Shown: positions 7,873 through 16,572 of the stretch, piece by piece
How positions within the stretch are numbered: the first letter of the stretch is position 1
How the letters are laid out: each line of letters begins with the position of its first letter
From: Dactylosporangium siamense
GTDB lineage: Bacteria; Actinomycetota; Actinomycetes; Mycobacteriales; Micromonosporaceae
Assembly: GCF_016862795.1 (NCBI RefSeq)
Contig: NZ_BONQ01000079.1
Location: forward strand, 1 to 44,467
Length of the DNA stretch: 44,467 bases
Direction of reading: 5' to 3'
Notes under the pieces: model-generated
Databases searched by the model: none
What the model was told of the DNA's origin: nothing
What the model saw: only the letters and a program-made list of their open reading frames with translations
Translations under genes and position numbers: made by a program

Positions 7873-10800
7873 GTGAGCACGGTCATCGTGAAGCGGTCGC
7901 CCCGGCGGCCCGCGCCCGAGATCCCGAGCGGCGACCTGGTGGTCCAGGCGCCGCCGGAGATCCCGCCGGTGCCGCCGTCGCGCTGGCAGCAGCTGGTCCA
8001 GGTGGTGCCGATGCTCACCGGCACCCTCGCCACCGCGCTGCTGTTCGCGGGGCGGGACGGCGGGACGTATTCGTACGTGATCGGAGCGGTGTTCGGGTTC
8101 TCGACGCTGGGCATGCTGCTGACGTCGGCCGGTGCGGGTGGTGGGCCGAAGAAGGCGGAGATGATGGCCGCCCGCCGGGACTACCTGCGGCACCTGGCGG
8201 CGCTCCGGCGGCAGGTCCGCGACACCGCCGCCAAGCAGCGCACCGGGCTGCACTACCGGCATCCCGATCCGGGCTCGCTGTGGTCGACGGCGGACAGCTT
8301 CCGGCTGTGGGAGCGGCGCCCGACCGACGGTGACTTCGCGGTGGTGCGGGTCGCGGTCGGCCCGCAGACCCTCGCCACGCCGCTGCATCCACCGCTGACC
8401 GGGCCCCTCGACGACCTGGAGCCGCTGACCGCCGGGGCGCTGCGCCGGTTCCTCGACGCCTGTTCGGTGGTGCCCGACCTGCCGGTGGCGATCTCGCTGC
8501 GCAGCTTCGCCCGGGTGCACCTGAGCGCCGAGGCTTCGCATGACGCGGCCCCGGCACTGGTGCGGGCGATGCTGGCACAGCTGGCGGTGTTCCACGCACC
8601 CGAGGACCTGCTGATCGCGGTCTGCGCCGGGCCGCACCGCCGGGAGCGGTGGGAGTGGACGAAGTGGCTGCCGCACGCGATGCACCCGACGCGCACGGAC
8701 GCGGTCGGGCCGGTGCGGCTGGTGGCCGGATCCGCGGTCGAGCTGGAGGCCCTCCTCGACGACCTCCTGGCCAACCGGGCCAGGTTCGACGCGGGTCGCC
8801 CCGCCGGGCGCGGTGCCGCGCCGCACCTGGTGGTCGTGCTCGACGGTGGTGACCTGGACGGCGGCGGCCACCTCGGTGCCGACGGCGGCGTGGACGGCGT
8901 GACGTTGATCGATCTGGACGGCGCGCCGTCCCGGCTGCTCGATCCGGCCGCGATCGTGCTCGACCCGTCGGGTGGGGAGCTGGTGACGACGTCGGTGGCG
9001 GCCGATGGGGACCCGGCCGGGCCGGGGGGCCCGATCGGCGTGCCCGACGCCGTGGCGCTCGCCGAGGTCGAGGCGCTCGCCCGTCGCCTGGCACCGCTGC
9101 GGTTGGCGGTTGTCGGCGGCACCGATGACGAAAACGGCAACCGGGACACCGGCGCCGACCTGGCGGCGCTGCTGGCGCTCGACGACCCCTGGTCGCTGGA
9201 CGTCACGAGGGCATGGGCACCGCGCCCGCACCGCGCCCGGCTGCGGGTGCCGATCGGGGTGGGGCCGCAGGGGCAGCCGGTGGAGATCGACCTGAAGGAG
9301 TCGGCGCAGGACGGGATGGGCCCGCACGGGCTGCTGATCGGCGCGACCGGGTCCGGCAAGTCGGAGCTGCTGCGCACGCTGGTGCTCGGCCTGGCCGCCA
9401 CGCACTCGTCCGAGACGCTCAACTTCGTGCTCATCGACTTCAAGGGCGGCGCGACGTTCGCCCGGTTGGACAGGCTGCCGCACGTCGCCGCGTTCATCAC
9501 CAACCTGGAGGCGGAGCTGCCGCTGGTCGACCGCATGACCGACGCGATCAACGGCGAGGTCGTGCGGCGCCAGGAGGTGCTGCGCCGGGCCGGTGAGTAC
9601 GACTCGGTCCGCGACTACGAACGGGCCCGCGCCGGCGGCGCACCGCTCGCGCCGCTGCCGAGCCTGCTCGTGGTCTGCGACGAGTTCAGCGAGCTGCTGG
9701 AGGCCAAGCCGGACTTCATCGACCTGTTCGTGCAGATCGGGCGGGTCGGCCGGTCGCTGGGCGTGCACCTGCTGCTGGCCTCGCAACGGCTCGAGGAGGG
9801 CCGGCTGCGCGGCCTCGACACGCACCTGTCCTACCGGGTGGGGCTGCGGACGTTCTCGTCGCTGGAGTCGCGCACGGTGCTCGGCGTCCCCGACGCGTAC
9901 GAGCTGCCGCGCTCACCCGGCCACGGCTACCTCAAGTCCGGCACCGAGCCGCTGACCAGGTTCAAGGCCGCGTACGTGTCGGGCGTGCACCATCAACCCG
10001 GGCGAGCCGGTGCGGCTGCGGAGCCGGGGCGGCGGGTCGCGGTCTACGACACGCGGTTCGCGCCGCCCCGGGCGCCCTCGGAGGAGCCGCCGGACTCGCA
10101 GGAGCCCTCGGGAAGCCTGCTCGACATCCTCGTCGACCGGCTGGTCGGTCAGGGTGTCCCCGCGCACCAGGTGTGGTTGCCGCCGCTGAGCACGCCGGCG
10201 TCGATCGACGAGCTGCTCGGCCCGGTCGCGGTCGAGGCGGGCCGCGGCCTGAGCGTCGCCGACCCCCGGCTGCGCGGGGCGTTGCAGGTGCCGGTCGCGC
10301 TGGTCGACAAGCCGCTCCTGCAGCGCCGCGACGTGCTGTGGTTCAACCTGGACAGTGCCAACGGGCACGTCGCCGTCGTCGGCGGCACGCAGAGCGGCAA
10401 GTCGGTGGCGCTGCGCACCCTGATCGTCGGGCTCGCCCTGACCCACACGCCCGCCGAGATCCAGGTGTACTGCCTCGACTTCGGCGGTGGGCAGCTGCTC
10501 GGCCTGCGGGACCTGCCACACGTCGGCGGGGTGGCCGGACGGCTCGACCCGGCCGCGGTCCGCCGTACCGTCGGCGAGGTCGCGGCGCTGCTCAACGACC
10601 GGGAGCGGCGCTTCGCCGAGACGGACGTGGACAGCATGGCCACGTATCGGCGCCGACGGGCGACGGCCGGCGCGGCCGATCCCTGGGGCGACGTGTTCCT
10701 GGTCATCGACGGCTGGGCAACCGTCCGCGGCGACTACGAGGACCTCGAGAGCACGATCACCGACATCGCGACCCGGGGCCTGTCCTACGGCATCCACGTC

Positions 10801-11823
10801 GCCGCGTCCGCGTCGCGCTGGATGGACTTCCGGCCGGCGCTGCGGGACCTGCTCGGCTCCCGGATCGAGCTGCGGCTCGGCGACGAGAGCGACTCCCTCG
10901 CGTCGCGCAAGGCCGCCGCGAACGTGCCGAAGGAGGCGCCGGGGCGGGGCGTCACCTCCGACGGGCTGCACCTGCTGGCCGCCCTGCCGAAGCTGGCCGG
11001 CGGTGACCAGGCGGACCTGGTCAAGGCGGTCGCGGCGGGCTGGACCGGCGCCGCGGCGCCGAGGGTGCGGCTGTTGCCGGCCCTCGTGCCGCACGCGGCG
11101 GTGGCCGGCGACGCCGACCCGGCCAACCCGCTCGACCTGCCGGTCGGCATCGCCGAGACCGACCTGCGCCCGGCCCGGGTCGACCTCGGCGCGGAGCCGC
11201 ACCTGCTGGTCTTCGGCGACGCCGGCTCGGGCAAGTCGACGCTGCTGCGCGGCCTGGCCACGACGATCAGCGACCGGTTCACGCCCGAGGAGGCGCGGAT
11301 CGTGCTCGTCGACCACCGGCGCAGCCTGCTCGGCGCGGTGCGGACCGAACACCTCATCGGCTATGGCACCGGCGCGCAGCAGACCGAGGACCTCGTCGCC
11401 TCGGTCGCCGCCTACATGCAGCGGCGCCTGCCGGGGCCCGACGTCACCCAGGACCAGCTGCGCACCCGCGGCTGGTGGACCGGGCCGGAGTGCTTCGTGC
11501 TGGTCGACGACTACGACCTGGTCGTCGCCGGACCCGGCAACCCGATCGATCCGCTGCTGCCCTACCTCGCGCAGGCCCGCGACGTCGGCCTGCACCTGAT
11601 CGTGGCGCGGCGCAGCGGCGGTGCGTCCCGCGCCCTGTTCGAGCCGGTGCTGCAGCGGTTGCGGGAGCTGTCCTCACCCGGCCTGCTGCTGTCCGGGGAC
11701 AGGGAGGAGGGCGCGCTGCTCGGCAACATCCGCCCCGGTCCGCTGCCGCCGGGGCGGGGCTGGCTGGTCACCCGCCGCGACGGCGCGCGCCTGATCCAGG
11801 TCGCGCACGTCGAGGCGGGCTGA
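7873..11823 (+). CDS. eccC: EccC, triple FtsK/SpoIIIE ATPase of type VII secretion
   Basis: From the GTG at 7873 the protein has 1316 residues, the full EccCa-EccCb fused length. It opens with the typical VIVKRSPRRPAPEIPSGDLV segment and two membrane helices (about residues 38-80). Three FtsK-type ATPase domains follow. Walker A lysines are K496 (GATGSGKS), K843 (GGTQSGKS) and K1121 (GDAGSGKS). Only domain 1 has a full Walker B, D603-E604 in VVCDEFSELL. Domain 2 has Asp946-Gly947 and domain 3 has Asp1212-Asp1213, so catalytic glutamates are missing there. This agrees with known EccC enzymes in which domain 1 is the active motor and the others regulate or bind substrate. Substrates would be Esx-like helical-hairpin proteins, none of which are encoded here. 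The gene ends 4 bp from convergent ppa. Confidence 0.94.
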   Translation: MSTVIVKRSPRRPAPEIPSGDLVVQAPPEIPPVPPSRWQQLVQVVPMLTGTLATALLFAGRDGGTYSYVIGAVFGFSTLGMLLTSAGAGGGPKKAEMMAARRDYLRHLAALRRQVRDTAAKQRTGLHYRHPDPGSLWSTADSFRLWERRPTDGDFAVVRVAVGPQTLATPLHPPLTGPLDDLEPLTAGALRRFLDACSVVPDLPVAISLRSFARVHLSAEASHDAAPALVRAMLAQLAVFHAPEDLLIAVCAGPHRRERWEWTKWLPHAMHPTRTDAVGPVRLVAGSAVELEALLDDLLANRARFDAGRPAGRGAAPHLVVVLDGGDLDGGGHLGADGGVDGVTLIDLDGAPSRLLDPAAIVLDPSGGELVTTSVAADGDPAGPGGPIGVPDAVALAEVEALARRLAPLRLAVVGGTDDENGNRDTGADLAALLALDDPWSLDVTRAWAPRPHRARLRVPIGVGPQGQPVEIDLKESAQDGMGPHGLLIGATGSGKSELLRTLVLGLAATHSSETLNFVLIDFKGGATFARLDRLPHVAAFITNLEAELPLVDRMTDAINGEVVRRQEVLRRAGEYDSVRDYERARAGGAPLAPLPSLLVVCDEFSELLEAKPDFIDLFVQIGRVGRSLGVHLLLASQRLEEGRLRGLDTHLSYRVGLRTFSSLESRTVLGVPDAYELPRSPGHGYLKSGTEPLTRFKAAYVSGVHHQPGRAGAAAEPGRRVAVYDTRFAPPRAPSEEPPDSQEPSGSLLDILVDRLVGQGVPAHQVWLPPLSTPASIDELLGPVAVEAGRGLSVADPRLRGALQVPVALVDKPLLQRRDVLWFNLDSANGHVAVVGGTQSGKSVALRTLIVGLALTHTPAEIQVYCLDFGGGQLLGLRDLPHVGGVAGRLDPAAVRRTVGEVAALLNDRERRFAETDVDSMATYRRRRATAGAADPWGDVFLVIDGWATVRGDYEDLESTITDIATRGLSYGIHVAASASRWMDFRPALRDLLGSRIELRLGDESDSLASRKAAANVPKEAPGRGVTSDGLHLLAALPKLAGGDQADLVKAVAAGWTGAAAPRVRLLPALVPHAAVAGDADPANPLDLPVGIAETDLRPARVDLGAEPHLLVFGDAGSGKSTLLRGLATTISDRFTPEEARIVLVDHRRSLLGAVRTEHLIGYGTGAQQTEDLVASVAAYMQRRLPGPDVTQDQLRTRGWWTGPECFVLVDDYDLVVAGPGNPIDPLLPYLAQARDVGLHLIVARRSGGASRALFEPVLQRLRELSSPGLLLSGDREEGALLGNIRPGPLPPGRGWLVTRRDGARLIQVAHVEAG

Positions 11824-11827
11824 AGCG

Positions 11828-12367
11828 CTACTCGGTCGGGCGCGCGGTCGGGGCGACGCCCGGGTCGTGATAGGTGCCGTCGGCGATCGCGTCCTGGTAG
11901 CGCTTGCGGGAGGCGGCGATCTCGGCCTCGGCCTCGACCCGGCCCACCCACGTGGCGCCCTCGACGCTCTTGCCCGGCTCCAGGTCCTTGTAGACCTCGA
12001 AGAAGTGCTGGATCTCCAGCCGGTCGAACTCGCCCAGGTGGTGGATGTCGCGCAGGTGCTCCAGGCGGGGGTCCTCCGCGGGCACGCAGAGCACCTTGTC
12101 GTCGCCGCCCTTCTCGTCCGTCATGCGGAACATGCCGATCGCCCGCGAGCGGATCAGGCAGCCCGGAAACGTCGGGGACTGCACCAGCACGAGCGCGTCG
12201 AGCGGATCCTCGTCCTGGCCGAGCGTGCCCTCGATGAAGCCGTAGTCAGCCGGGTACTGCGTCGAGGTGAACAGCGTCCTGTCGAGCCGGATCCGGCCCG
12301 TCGCATGGTCAACCTCGTACTTGTTGCGTTGACCTTTCGGGATTTCGACCGTCACGTCGAAGTCCAT
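11828..12367 (-). CDS. ppa: Inorganic pyrophosphatase (family I)
   Basis: A 179-residue cytosolic enzyme that hydrolyses pyrophosphate to two phosphates, pulling biosynthetic reactions forward. The family I signature is visible as DEDPLDALV, and [18 protein letters not shown] is the standard N-terminus. The ATG at 12367 is preceded by a good Shine-Dalgarno sequence (GAGGAG), so longer in-frame versions are not needed. It is divergent from dacB (79 bp) and convergent with eccC. In M. tuberculosis ppa is also next to the dacB-like gene (Rv3627c/Rv3628). Confidence 0.96.
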   Translation of the reverse strand: MDFDVTVEIPKGQRNKYEVDHATGRIRLDRTLFTSTQYPADYGFIEGTLGQDEDPLDALVLVQSPTFPGCLIRSRAIGMFRMTDEKGGDDKVLCVPAEDPRLEHLRDIHHLGEFDRLEIQHFFEVYKDLEPGKSVEGATWVGRVEAEAEIAASRKRYQDAIADGTYHDPGVAPTARPTE

Positions 12368-12446
12368 CTGATGACTCCTCACCCTCGCACCGCTGCGCCG
12401 ACCATTAGTCTCCCTGACAGCACCACGGTGGAACGGGGAGGGTCCG

Positions 12447-13844
12447 TTGGCGAGGGAAAGACCACAGGTTGGCACCGTTGTCGCGGCCATCGCGCTGGTC
12501 GTGGCGCTTGTCGCCGCGCTGGGCTCGGTGTACGCGGGACCGCAGACCATCCGGCTGCTGGGCCTCGCCGAGCCGGACGGACAGGCCAGATGGACCGCCG
12601 GCGTCACGCCCGAGCTTCCACCCGCGGTCCTGGCCGCGATGGACAGCCAGGCGCCGCTGCCCTCGCCGGACGGGGTGAAGGCGGCCCTGACGTCGTTGCT
12701 TGCCGCGCCCGCGCTCGGGCCGCACATCACCGCCTCCGTCGTGGACGTGGCGACCGGGCAGGTCCTGTTCTCCTCCGAGCCCGACGCGGCGATGACCCCG
12801 GCCTCCACCACGAAGATCGTCACGGCCGTGACGGCTCTCGCGGCGCGCGGACCGGCGTATCGCATCCCGACCCGCGTCGTCGCCGGCGCGCAGCCGGGTG
12901 AGGTCGTGATCGTCGCGGGCGGCGACCCGACCCTCGCCGTGTTCCCGAACCCGTACTACCCGGGATCCGCCCGGCTCGACGACCTGGCCGCGCAGGTGAA
13001 GAAGGCACTCGGCGACACGGCACCGACGAAGGTCGTCTACGACAACTCCGTGTTCACCCCCGGATCCGGGATCGGTCCGGGCTGGGACGCCGACGCCACC
13101 ACCGCGGGCTCCGGCGCGGTGATCACCCCCCTGATGACCGAGGGCGGCCGGCCGAACCGGGCTCCGTATGCCGTGCGGTACCCCCAGCCGGACGTCCAGG
13201 CCGCGCAGGCGTTCGCGAAGATGCTCGGGTTGCCGCCCGCCGCCGCCGTCGCGGGGACGGCGCCCGCGGGCGCGCAGGAACTCGGCAAGGTCGAGTCGGC
13301 GCCGATGGTGCGGCTGGTCGAGTTCATGCTGACGGAGAGCGACAACGTGCTCGCCGACATCCTCGCCCGGCAGGTTGCCCTGGCCAAGGGCCAGCCGGCG
13401 TCGTTCGAGGGCGGTTCCGCCGCCATGCGGGCCGTGCTGGAGGAGCTGAACCTGCCCGTGACCGGATACGGGCTGGTCGACGGCAGCGGATTCTCCCGCA
13501 ACGACCGGCTGTCTCCGGCGCTGCTCACCACGCTCCTGGCGACCGCCGCCCGCTCCGACCGGGCCGACCTGCACGGGATCTTCAGCGGCCTGCCGGTCGC
13601 CGGGTATTCGGGAACCCTGACCGGACGGTTCGTCAAAGCGCAGGAAGGTGCCGGCGCGGCCGGGTTGGTCCGGGCCAAGACGGGCACGCTCACCGGCGTC
13701 AACTCGCTCGCCGGGATCGTCGTGGATGCCGACGGGCGGACCCTCGCGTTCGCGTTCATGGCCGATCAGACCACCGACCGTGACAAGGCCGTCGTCGCGC
13801 TCGACCGGGTCGCGGCCGCGCTCGCCGCCTGTGGCTGCCGGTAG
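12447..13844 (+). CDS. dacB: D-alanyl-D-alanine carboxypeptidase/endopeptidase, PBP4 (DacB) type
   Basis: A 465-residue penicillin-binding protein of peptidase family S13. It has an N-terminal membrane helix (about residues 10-30) that places it outside the cell, where it trims or cleaves peptidoglycan cross-links. The active-site motifs are S120-T-T-K123 (SxxK nucleophile), S298-D-N300 (SxN) and K411-T-G413 (KTG). The wide gap between SxxK and SxN contains the insertion domain typical of DacB. The TTG start at 12447 is supported by a strong GGGGAGGG sequence 5 nt before it. It is followed by the DUF2342 protease and tilS, the same order as in M. tuberculosis. Confidence 0.93.
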   Translation: MARERPQVGTVVAAIALVVALVAALGSVYAGPQTIRLLGLAEPDGQARWTAGVTPELPPAVLAAMDSQAPLPSPDGVKAALTSLLAAPALGPHITASVVDVATGQVLFSSEPDAAMTPASTTKIVTAVTALAARGPAYRIPTRVVAGAQPGEVVIVAGGDPTLAVFPNPYYPGSARLDDLAAQVKKALGDTAPTKVVYDNSVFTPGSGIGPGWDADATTAGSGAVITPLMTEGGRPNRAPYAVRYPQPDVQAAQAFAKMLGLPPAAAVAGTAPAGAQELGKVESAPMVRLVEFMLTESDNVLADILARQVALAKGQPASFEGGSAAMRAVLEELNLPVTGYGLVDGSGFSRNDRLSPALLTTLLATAARSDRADLHGIFSGLPVAGYSGTLTGRFVKAQEGAGAAGLVRAKTGTLTGVNSLAGIVVDADGRTLAFAFMADQTTDRDKAVVALDRVAAALAACGCR

Positions 13845-13906
13845 CTGAGTCGTCGCCGAGGGTCGACTCCGGGTCTTCTCAGCAGCAGACCGTGGCCGGG
13901 CGCGGG

Positions 13907-13912
13907 TACGGT
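13907..13912 (+). promoter_or_regulatory. Predicted -10 element TACGGT of a leaderless DUF2342-gene transcript
   Basis: TACGGT ends exactly 6 nt before the ATG at 13919. It supports that ATG over an in-frame ATG 27 bp upstream, and gives the metalloprotease gene its own promoter 63 bp after dacB. Confidence 0.55.
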
Positions 13913-13918
13913 GGGTTC

Positions 13919-15307
13919 ATGGCGCAGTTCGTCGATTGGGATCTGGCCGCGGCAACCGCCGCGGCGTTGGGCAAGAGCGGCCCTGCCGTGTCCTACGAGG
14001 AGGCCGCCGCCGCCGTCACCGATCTCCGGGGGCTGGCGGACGAGGCGACCGAGCACGTCAGCTCCTTCACCGGCCTGCGCACGAAGCTTCTCGCACCGCC
14101 GGTGCGCATCGTCGACCGCCGCGACTGGGCGGCGACCAACATCGAAGGCCTCCGGCAGGTGATCCAGCCCCTGGCCGAGCGGCTCGCCGGCGGCAAACAG
14201 CCGGGGCCGATCACCAGCGCGATCGGGTCACGGTTCACCGGTGTCCAGGCGGGCACCGTGCTGGCGTACCTGTCGGGCAAGGTCCTCGGGCAGTATGAGG
14301 TCTTCTCCGCGGACCCCGGCCAGCTGCTCCTGGTCGCCCCCAACATCGTCGAGGCGGAGCGCCGGCTGGGCGCCGAACCCCGCGACTTCCGGCTCTGGGT
14401 GTGCCTGCACGAGGTCACCCACCGGGTCCAGTTCACCGCGGTCCCCTGGATGCGGGGCTATTTCCTGGGTGAGGTCGGCGCGTTCGTGGACGCGTCCCAG
14501 CTCAACCAGGACCAGCTCGCCGAGCGGCTCCGCCGTGGCATCGGCGCCCTCGCCGACGTGGTCCGCGACCCCAACAGCAAGATCTCCGTGCTCGACCTGG
14601 TCCAGACGCCCGGCCAGCGGGCCGTGCTCGACCGGCTCACCGCGCTGATGACGGTCCTGGAGGGGCACGCCGAGTTCGTCATGGACGGCGTCGGCCCCGA
14701 GGTGGTGCCCTCGGTCGAGGAGATCCGGGCCAAGTTCAACCGGCGCCGCGAGTCGACCGCCAACCCCCTCGACCGGGTGCTGCGCAAGCTGCTCGGCGTC
14801 GACGTGAAGATGCGCCAGTATGCGGAGGGCCGCAAGTTCGTCCACGCGGTCGTGGAGCGGGTCGGCATGGACGGCTTCAACAAGATCTGGCAGTCGCCGC
14901 TGACCATTCCGCGGCTCGACGAGCTCGGCGACCCCGACGCGTGGGTCGTGCGGGTGCTCGGCGCGAGCGCGCTGAGCCGGTCCGTCGCCGTCCCGCCCGT
15001 CGCACAGGCCGCGACCGCCCCGTCCCCGGCGGCGTCCCCCGCCAAGGCGGGAGTCGTCGAGGTCCCGCCGGCGCCCGTGCCGACGTTGCCCGAGCCGGTG
15101 GAGGCCGCCTCGGCCGAGGCCGGCGTGGCGGAGCCGACCGAGGTGGCGGGCCTGACGGCCGAGGAGGCCACGGCAACGCCCCCGGTCACCACGGCGACCA
15201 CGACCGTTGAGCCCGTCAACGAGGCGGAGCCGGCGGCGAAGGCGGACGAGGGCGACGAGGGCGACGGCACCCAGGAGCAGCCGGCCAAGCCCGACGCCAT
15301 CGGCTGA
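13919..15307 (+). CDS. DUF2342 zinc-dependent metalloprotease-like protein
   Basis: This 462-residue protein belongs to the actinobacterial DUF2342 family, sometimes annotated as F420-biosynthesis-associated. The zincin motif H164-E165-V-T-H168 lies in VCLHEVTHRVQF, followed by GEVGAF and, later, GHAEFVMDG. The last ~110 residues are Ala/Pro/Glu-rich and probably disordered. Family members keep a fixed place between dacB and tilS, as here, but their substrate is not established, and the F420 association is historical rather than proven. I see no signal peptide, so a cytosolic location is inferred. The stop is 5 bp from tilS, so the two are probably co-transcribed. Confidence 0.85.
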   Translation: MAQFVDWDLAAATAAALGKSGPAVSYEEAAAAVTDLRGLADEATEHVSSFTGLRTKLLAPPVRIVDRRDWAATNIEGLRQVIQPLAERLAGGKQPGPITSAIGSRFTGVQAGTVLAYLSGKVLGQYEVFSADPGQLLLVAPNIVEAERRLGAEPRDFRLWVCLHEVTHRVQFTAVPWMRGYFLGEVGAFVDASQLNQDQLAERLRRGIGALADVVRDPNSKISVLDLVQTPGQRAVLDRLTALMTVLEGHAEFVMDGVGPEVVPSVEEIRAKFNRRRESTANPLDRVLRKLLGVDVKMRQYAEGRKFVHAVVERVGMDGFNKIWQSPLTIPRLDELGDPDAWVVRVLGASALSRSVAVPPVAQAATAPSPAASPAKAGVVEVPPAPVPTLPEPVEAASAEAGVAEPTEVAGLTAEEATATPPVTTATTTVEPVNEAEPAAKADEGDEGDGTQEQPAKPDAIG

Positions 15308-15312
15308 TCGCG

Positions 15313-16281
15313 ATGGCCGCGCTGCCGCCGGCCGTGGCCGCGGTGCGTGCCGCGGTCCGGCGTGGCTTGGCCGACGTGTCGCCGGGCGACATGGTGCTGG
15401 TGGCCTGCTCGGGCGGCGCCGACTCGCTCGCGCTCGCCGTGGCGGCCAGGTTCGTCACCCAGCGCATGCGGACGCACTGTGGCCTGGTCACGGTCGACCA
15501 CGGCCTGCAAACGGGCTCTACGGAGCGGGCCGCCCGGCTCGCCGGGTGGGCGAGGGACCACGAGTTCGACCCGGTGGACGTGCGGACCGTCAAGGTCGGC
15601 GGGCACGGAGGGCCGGAGGCGTCGGCCCGCAACGCCCGGTATGCGGCGCTGGTCGCGGCCGCGAAGGCGCACCGGGCGGTCCTGGTCCTGCTCGGCCACA
15701 CCCGCGACGACCAGGCCGAGACGGTGCTGCTGGCGCTGACCCGCGGTGCTGGTCCGCACGGGCTGGCCGGGATGCCGGCCCGGCGGGAGCGGCAGGGGGT
15801 GCTGTTCGCCCGGCCGCTGCTGGACGTGACGCGGGCCGACACCAGAGCGGCGTGCGAGGTGGCGGGGCTGAGCCCGTGGGAGGACCCGCACAACACCGAT
15901 CACGCGTATGCCCGCTCGCGCGTCCGGCCGCTGGTCGCGGCACTGGGGCCGGCCGTGATCGACAACCTCGCCCGGACCGCGGGTCTGATCGCCGCCGACA
16001 CCGCGCTGCTCGACGAGCTCGCCTCGGACGCGTTCGACAAGGCGGTCGTCGGGGTGGACGAGCTGGACGTCGCCCAGCTGGAGCGGCTGCCGGCGCCGGT
16101 CCGCACGCGGGTGCTGCACTCGTGGGCCCGCCGGCTCGGTGTGTCCGGGGGTGCGCTGTCGCACCCTCACGTGGTGGCCATGGACGCGCTGGTCACCGAC
16201 TGGCACGGGCAGGGGCCGGCGGCGCTGCCGGGCGGGCTGCGGGTGGCCCGGCAGGGCGGCAGGCTGCGCCGCATCGCCTGA
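15313..16281 (+). CDS. tilS: tRNA(Ile)-lysidine synthase
   Basis: The 322-residue enzyme converts the wobble cytidine of the tRNA-Ile CAU anticodon to lysidine using ATP and lysine, switching it from Met to Ile decoding. The PP-loop S33-G-G-A-D-S38 binds ATP. LVTVDHGLQTGS, GHTRDDQAETVLLAL and RGAGPHGLAGM are standard N-type ATP-pyrophosphatase segments. The C-terminal RNA-binding extension is short, as in other actinobacteria. It starts 5 bp after the DUF2342 stop. In M. tuberculosis tilS is directly followed by hpt; here a ggt gene and a 291-bp GC-rich spacer with no recognisable gene intervene. Confidence 0.94.
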   Translation: MAALPPAVAAVRAAVRRGLADVSPGDMVLVACSGGADSLALAVAARFVTQRMRTHCGLVTVDHGLQTGSTERAARLAGWARDHEFDPVDVRTVKVGGHGGPEASARNARYAALVAAAKAHRAVLVLLGHTRDDQAETVLLALTRGAGPHGLAGMPARRERQGVLFARPLLDVTRADTRAACEVAGLSPWEDPHNTDHAYARSRVRPLVAALGPAVIDNLARTAGLIAADTALLDELASDAFDKAVVGVDELDVAQLERLPAPVRTRVLHSWARRLGVSGGALSHPHVVAMDALVTDWHGQGPAALPGGLRVARQGGRLRRIA

Positions 16282-16560
16282 GCGGCAGAGTGCGCGGCGC
16301 GCTGTTCGGCGGCGGGCTGTGGCGGTCGCGGGCTGGTCGTCCGCGCGACTGACGGCCGCGCGACCGCGGGTGCCTTCGAGCGGCCGGGTTGTCGGCGGCG
16401 TCGGATGGGCGGGTTCGTGGATCCGATCGTGGTGACCGGTGTGCTTCCGGGGGTGCCGTGGGTTCAGTGGGTCGGTGCGGGGCTGGTCGCCGATCGGCAT
16501 GGGTGGGGTGGCCGGGTGGCTGCGGGCGCCGGGCCGGGCACCCGGGTGTGCCGCATCGCT

Positions 16561-16566
16561 TAAGAT
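16561..16566 (+). promoter_or_regulatory. Predicted -10 element TAAGAT of a leaderless ggt transcript
   Basis: TAAGAT fits TANNNT and ends exactly 6 nt before the ATG at 16573, with no Shine-Dalgarno sequence between. It stands out in the otherwise very GC-rich tilS-ggt spacer. Confidence 0.55.
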
Positions 16567-16572
16567 CCACAG

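Noticed and set aside
16282-16572. Small gene in the tilS-ggt spacer
   Set aside because: Open frames here are Arg/Gly-rich shadows with no ribosome site; only the ggt promoter hexamer stands out.
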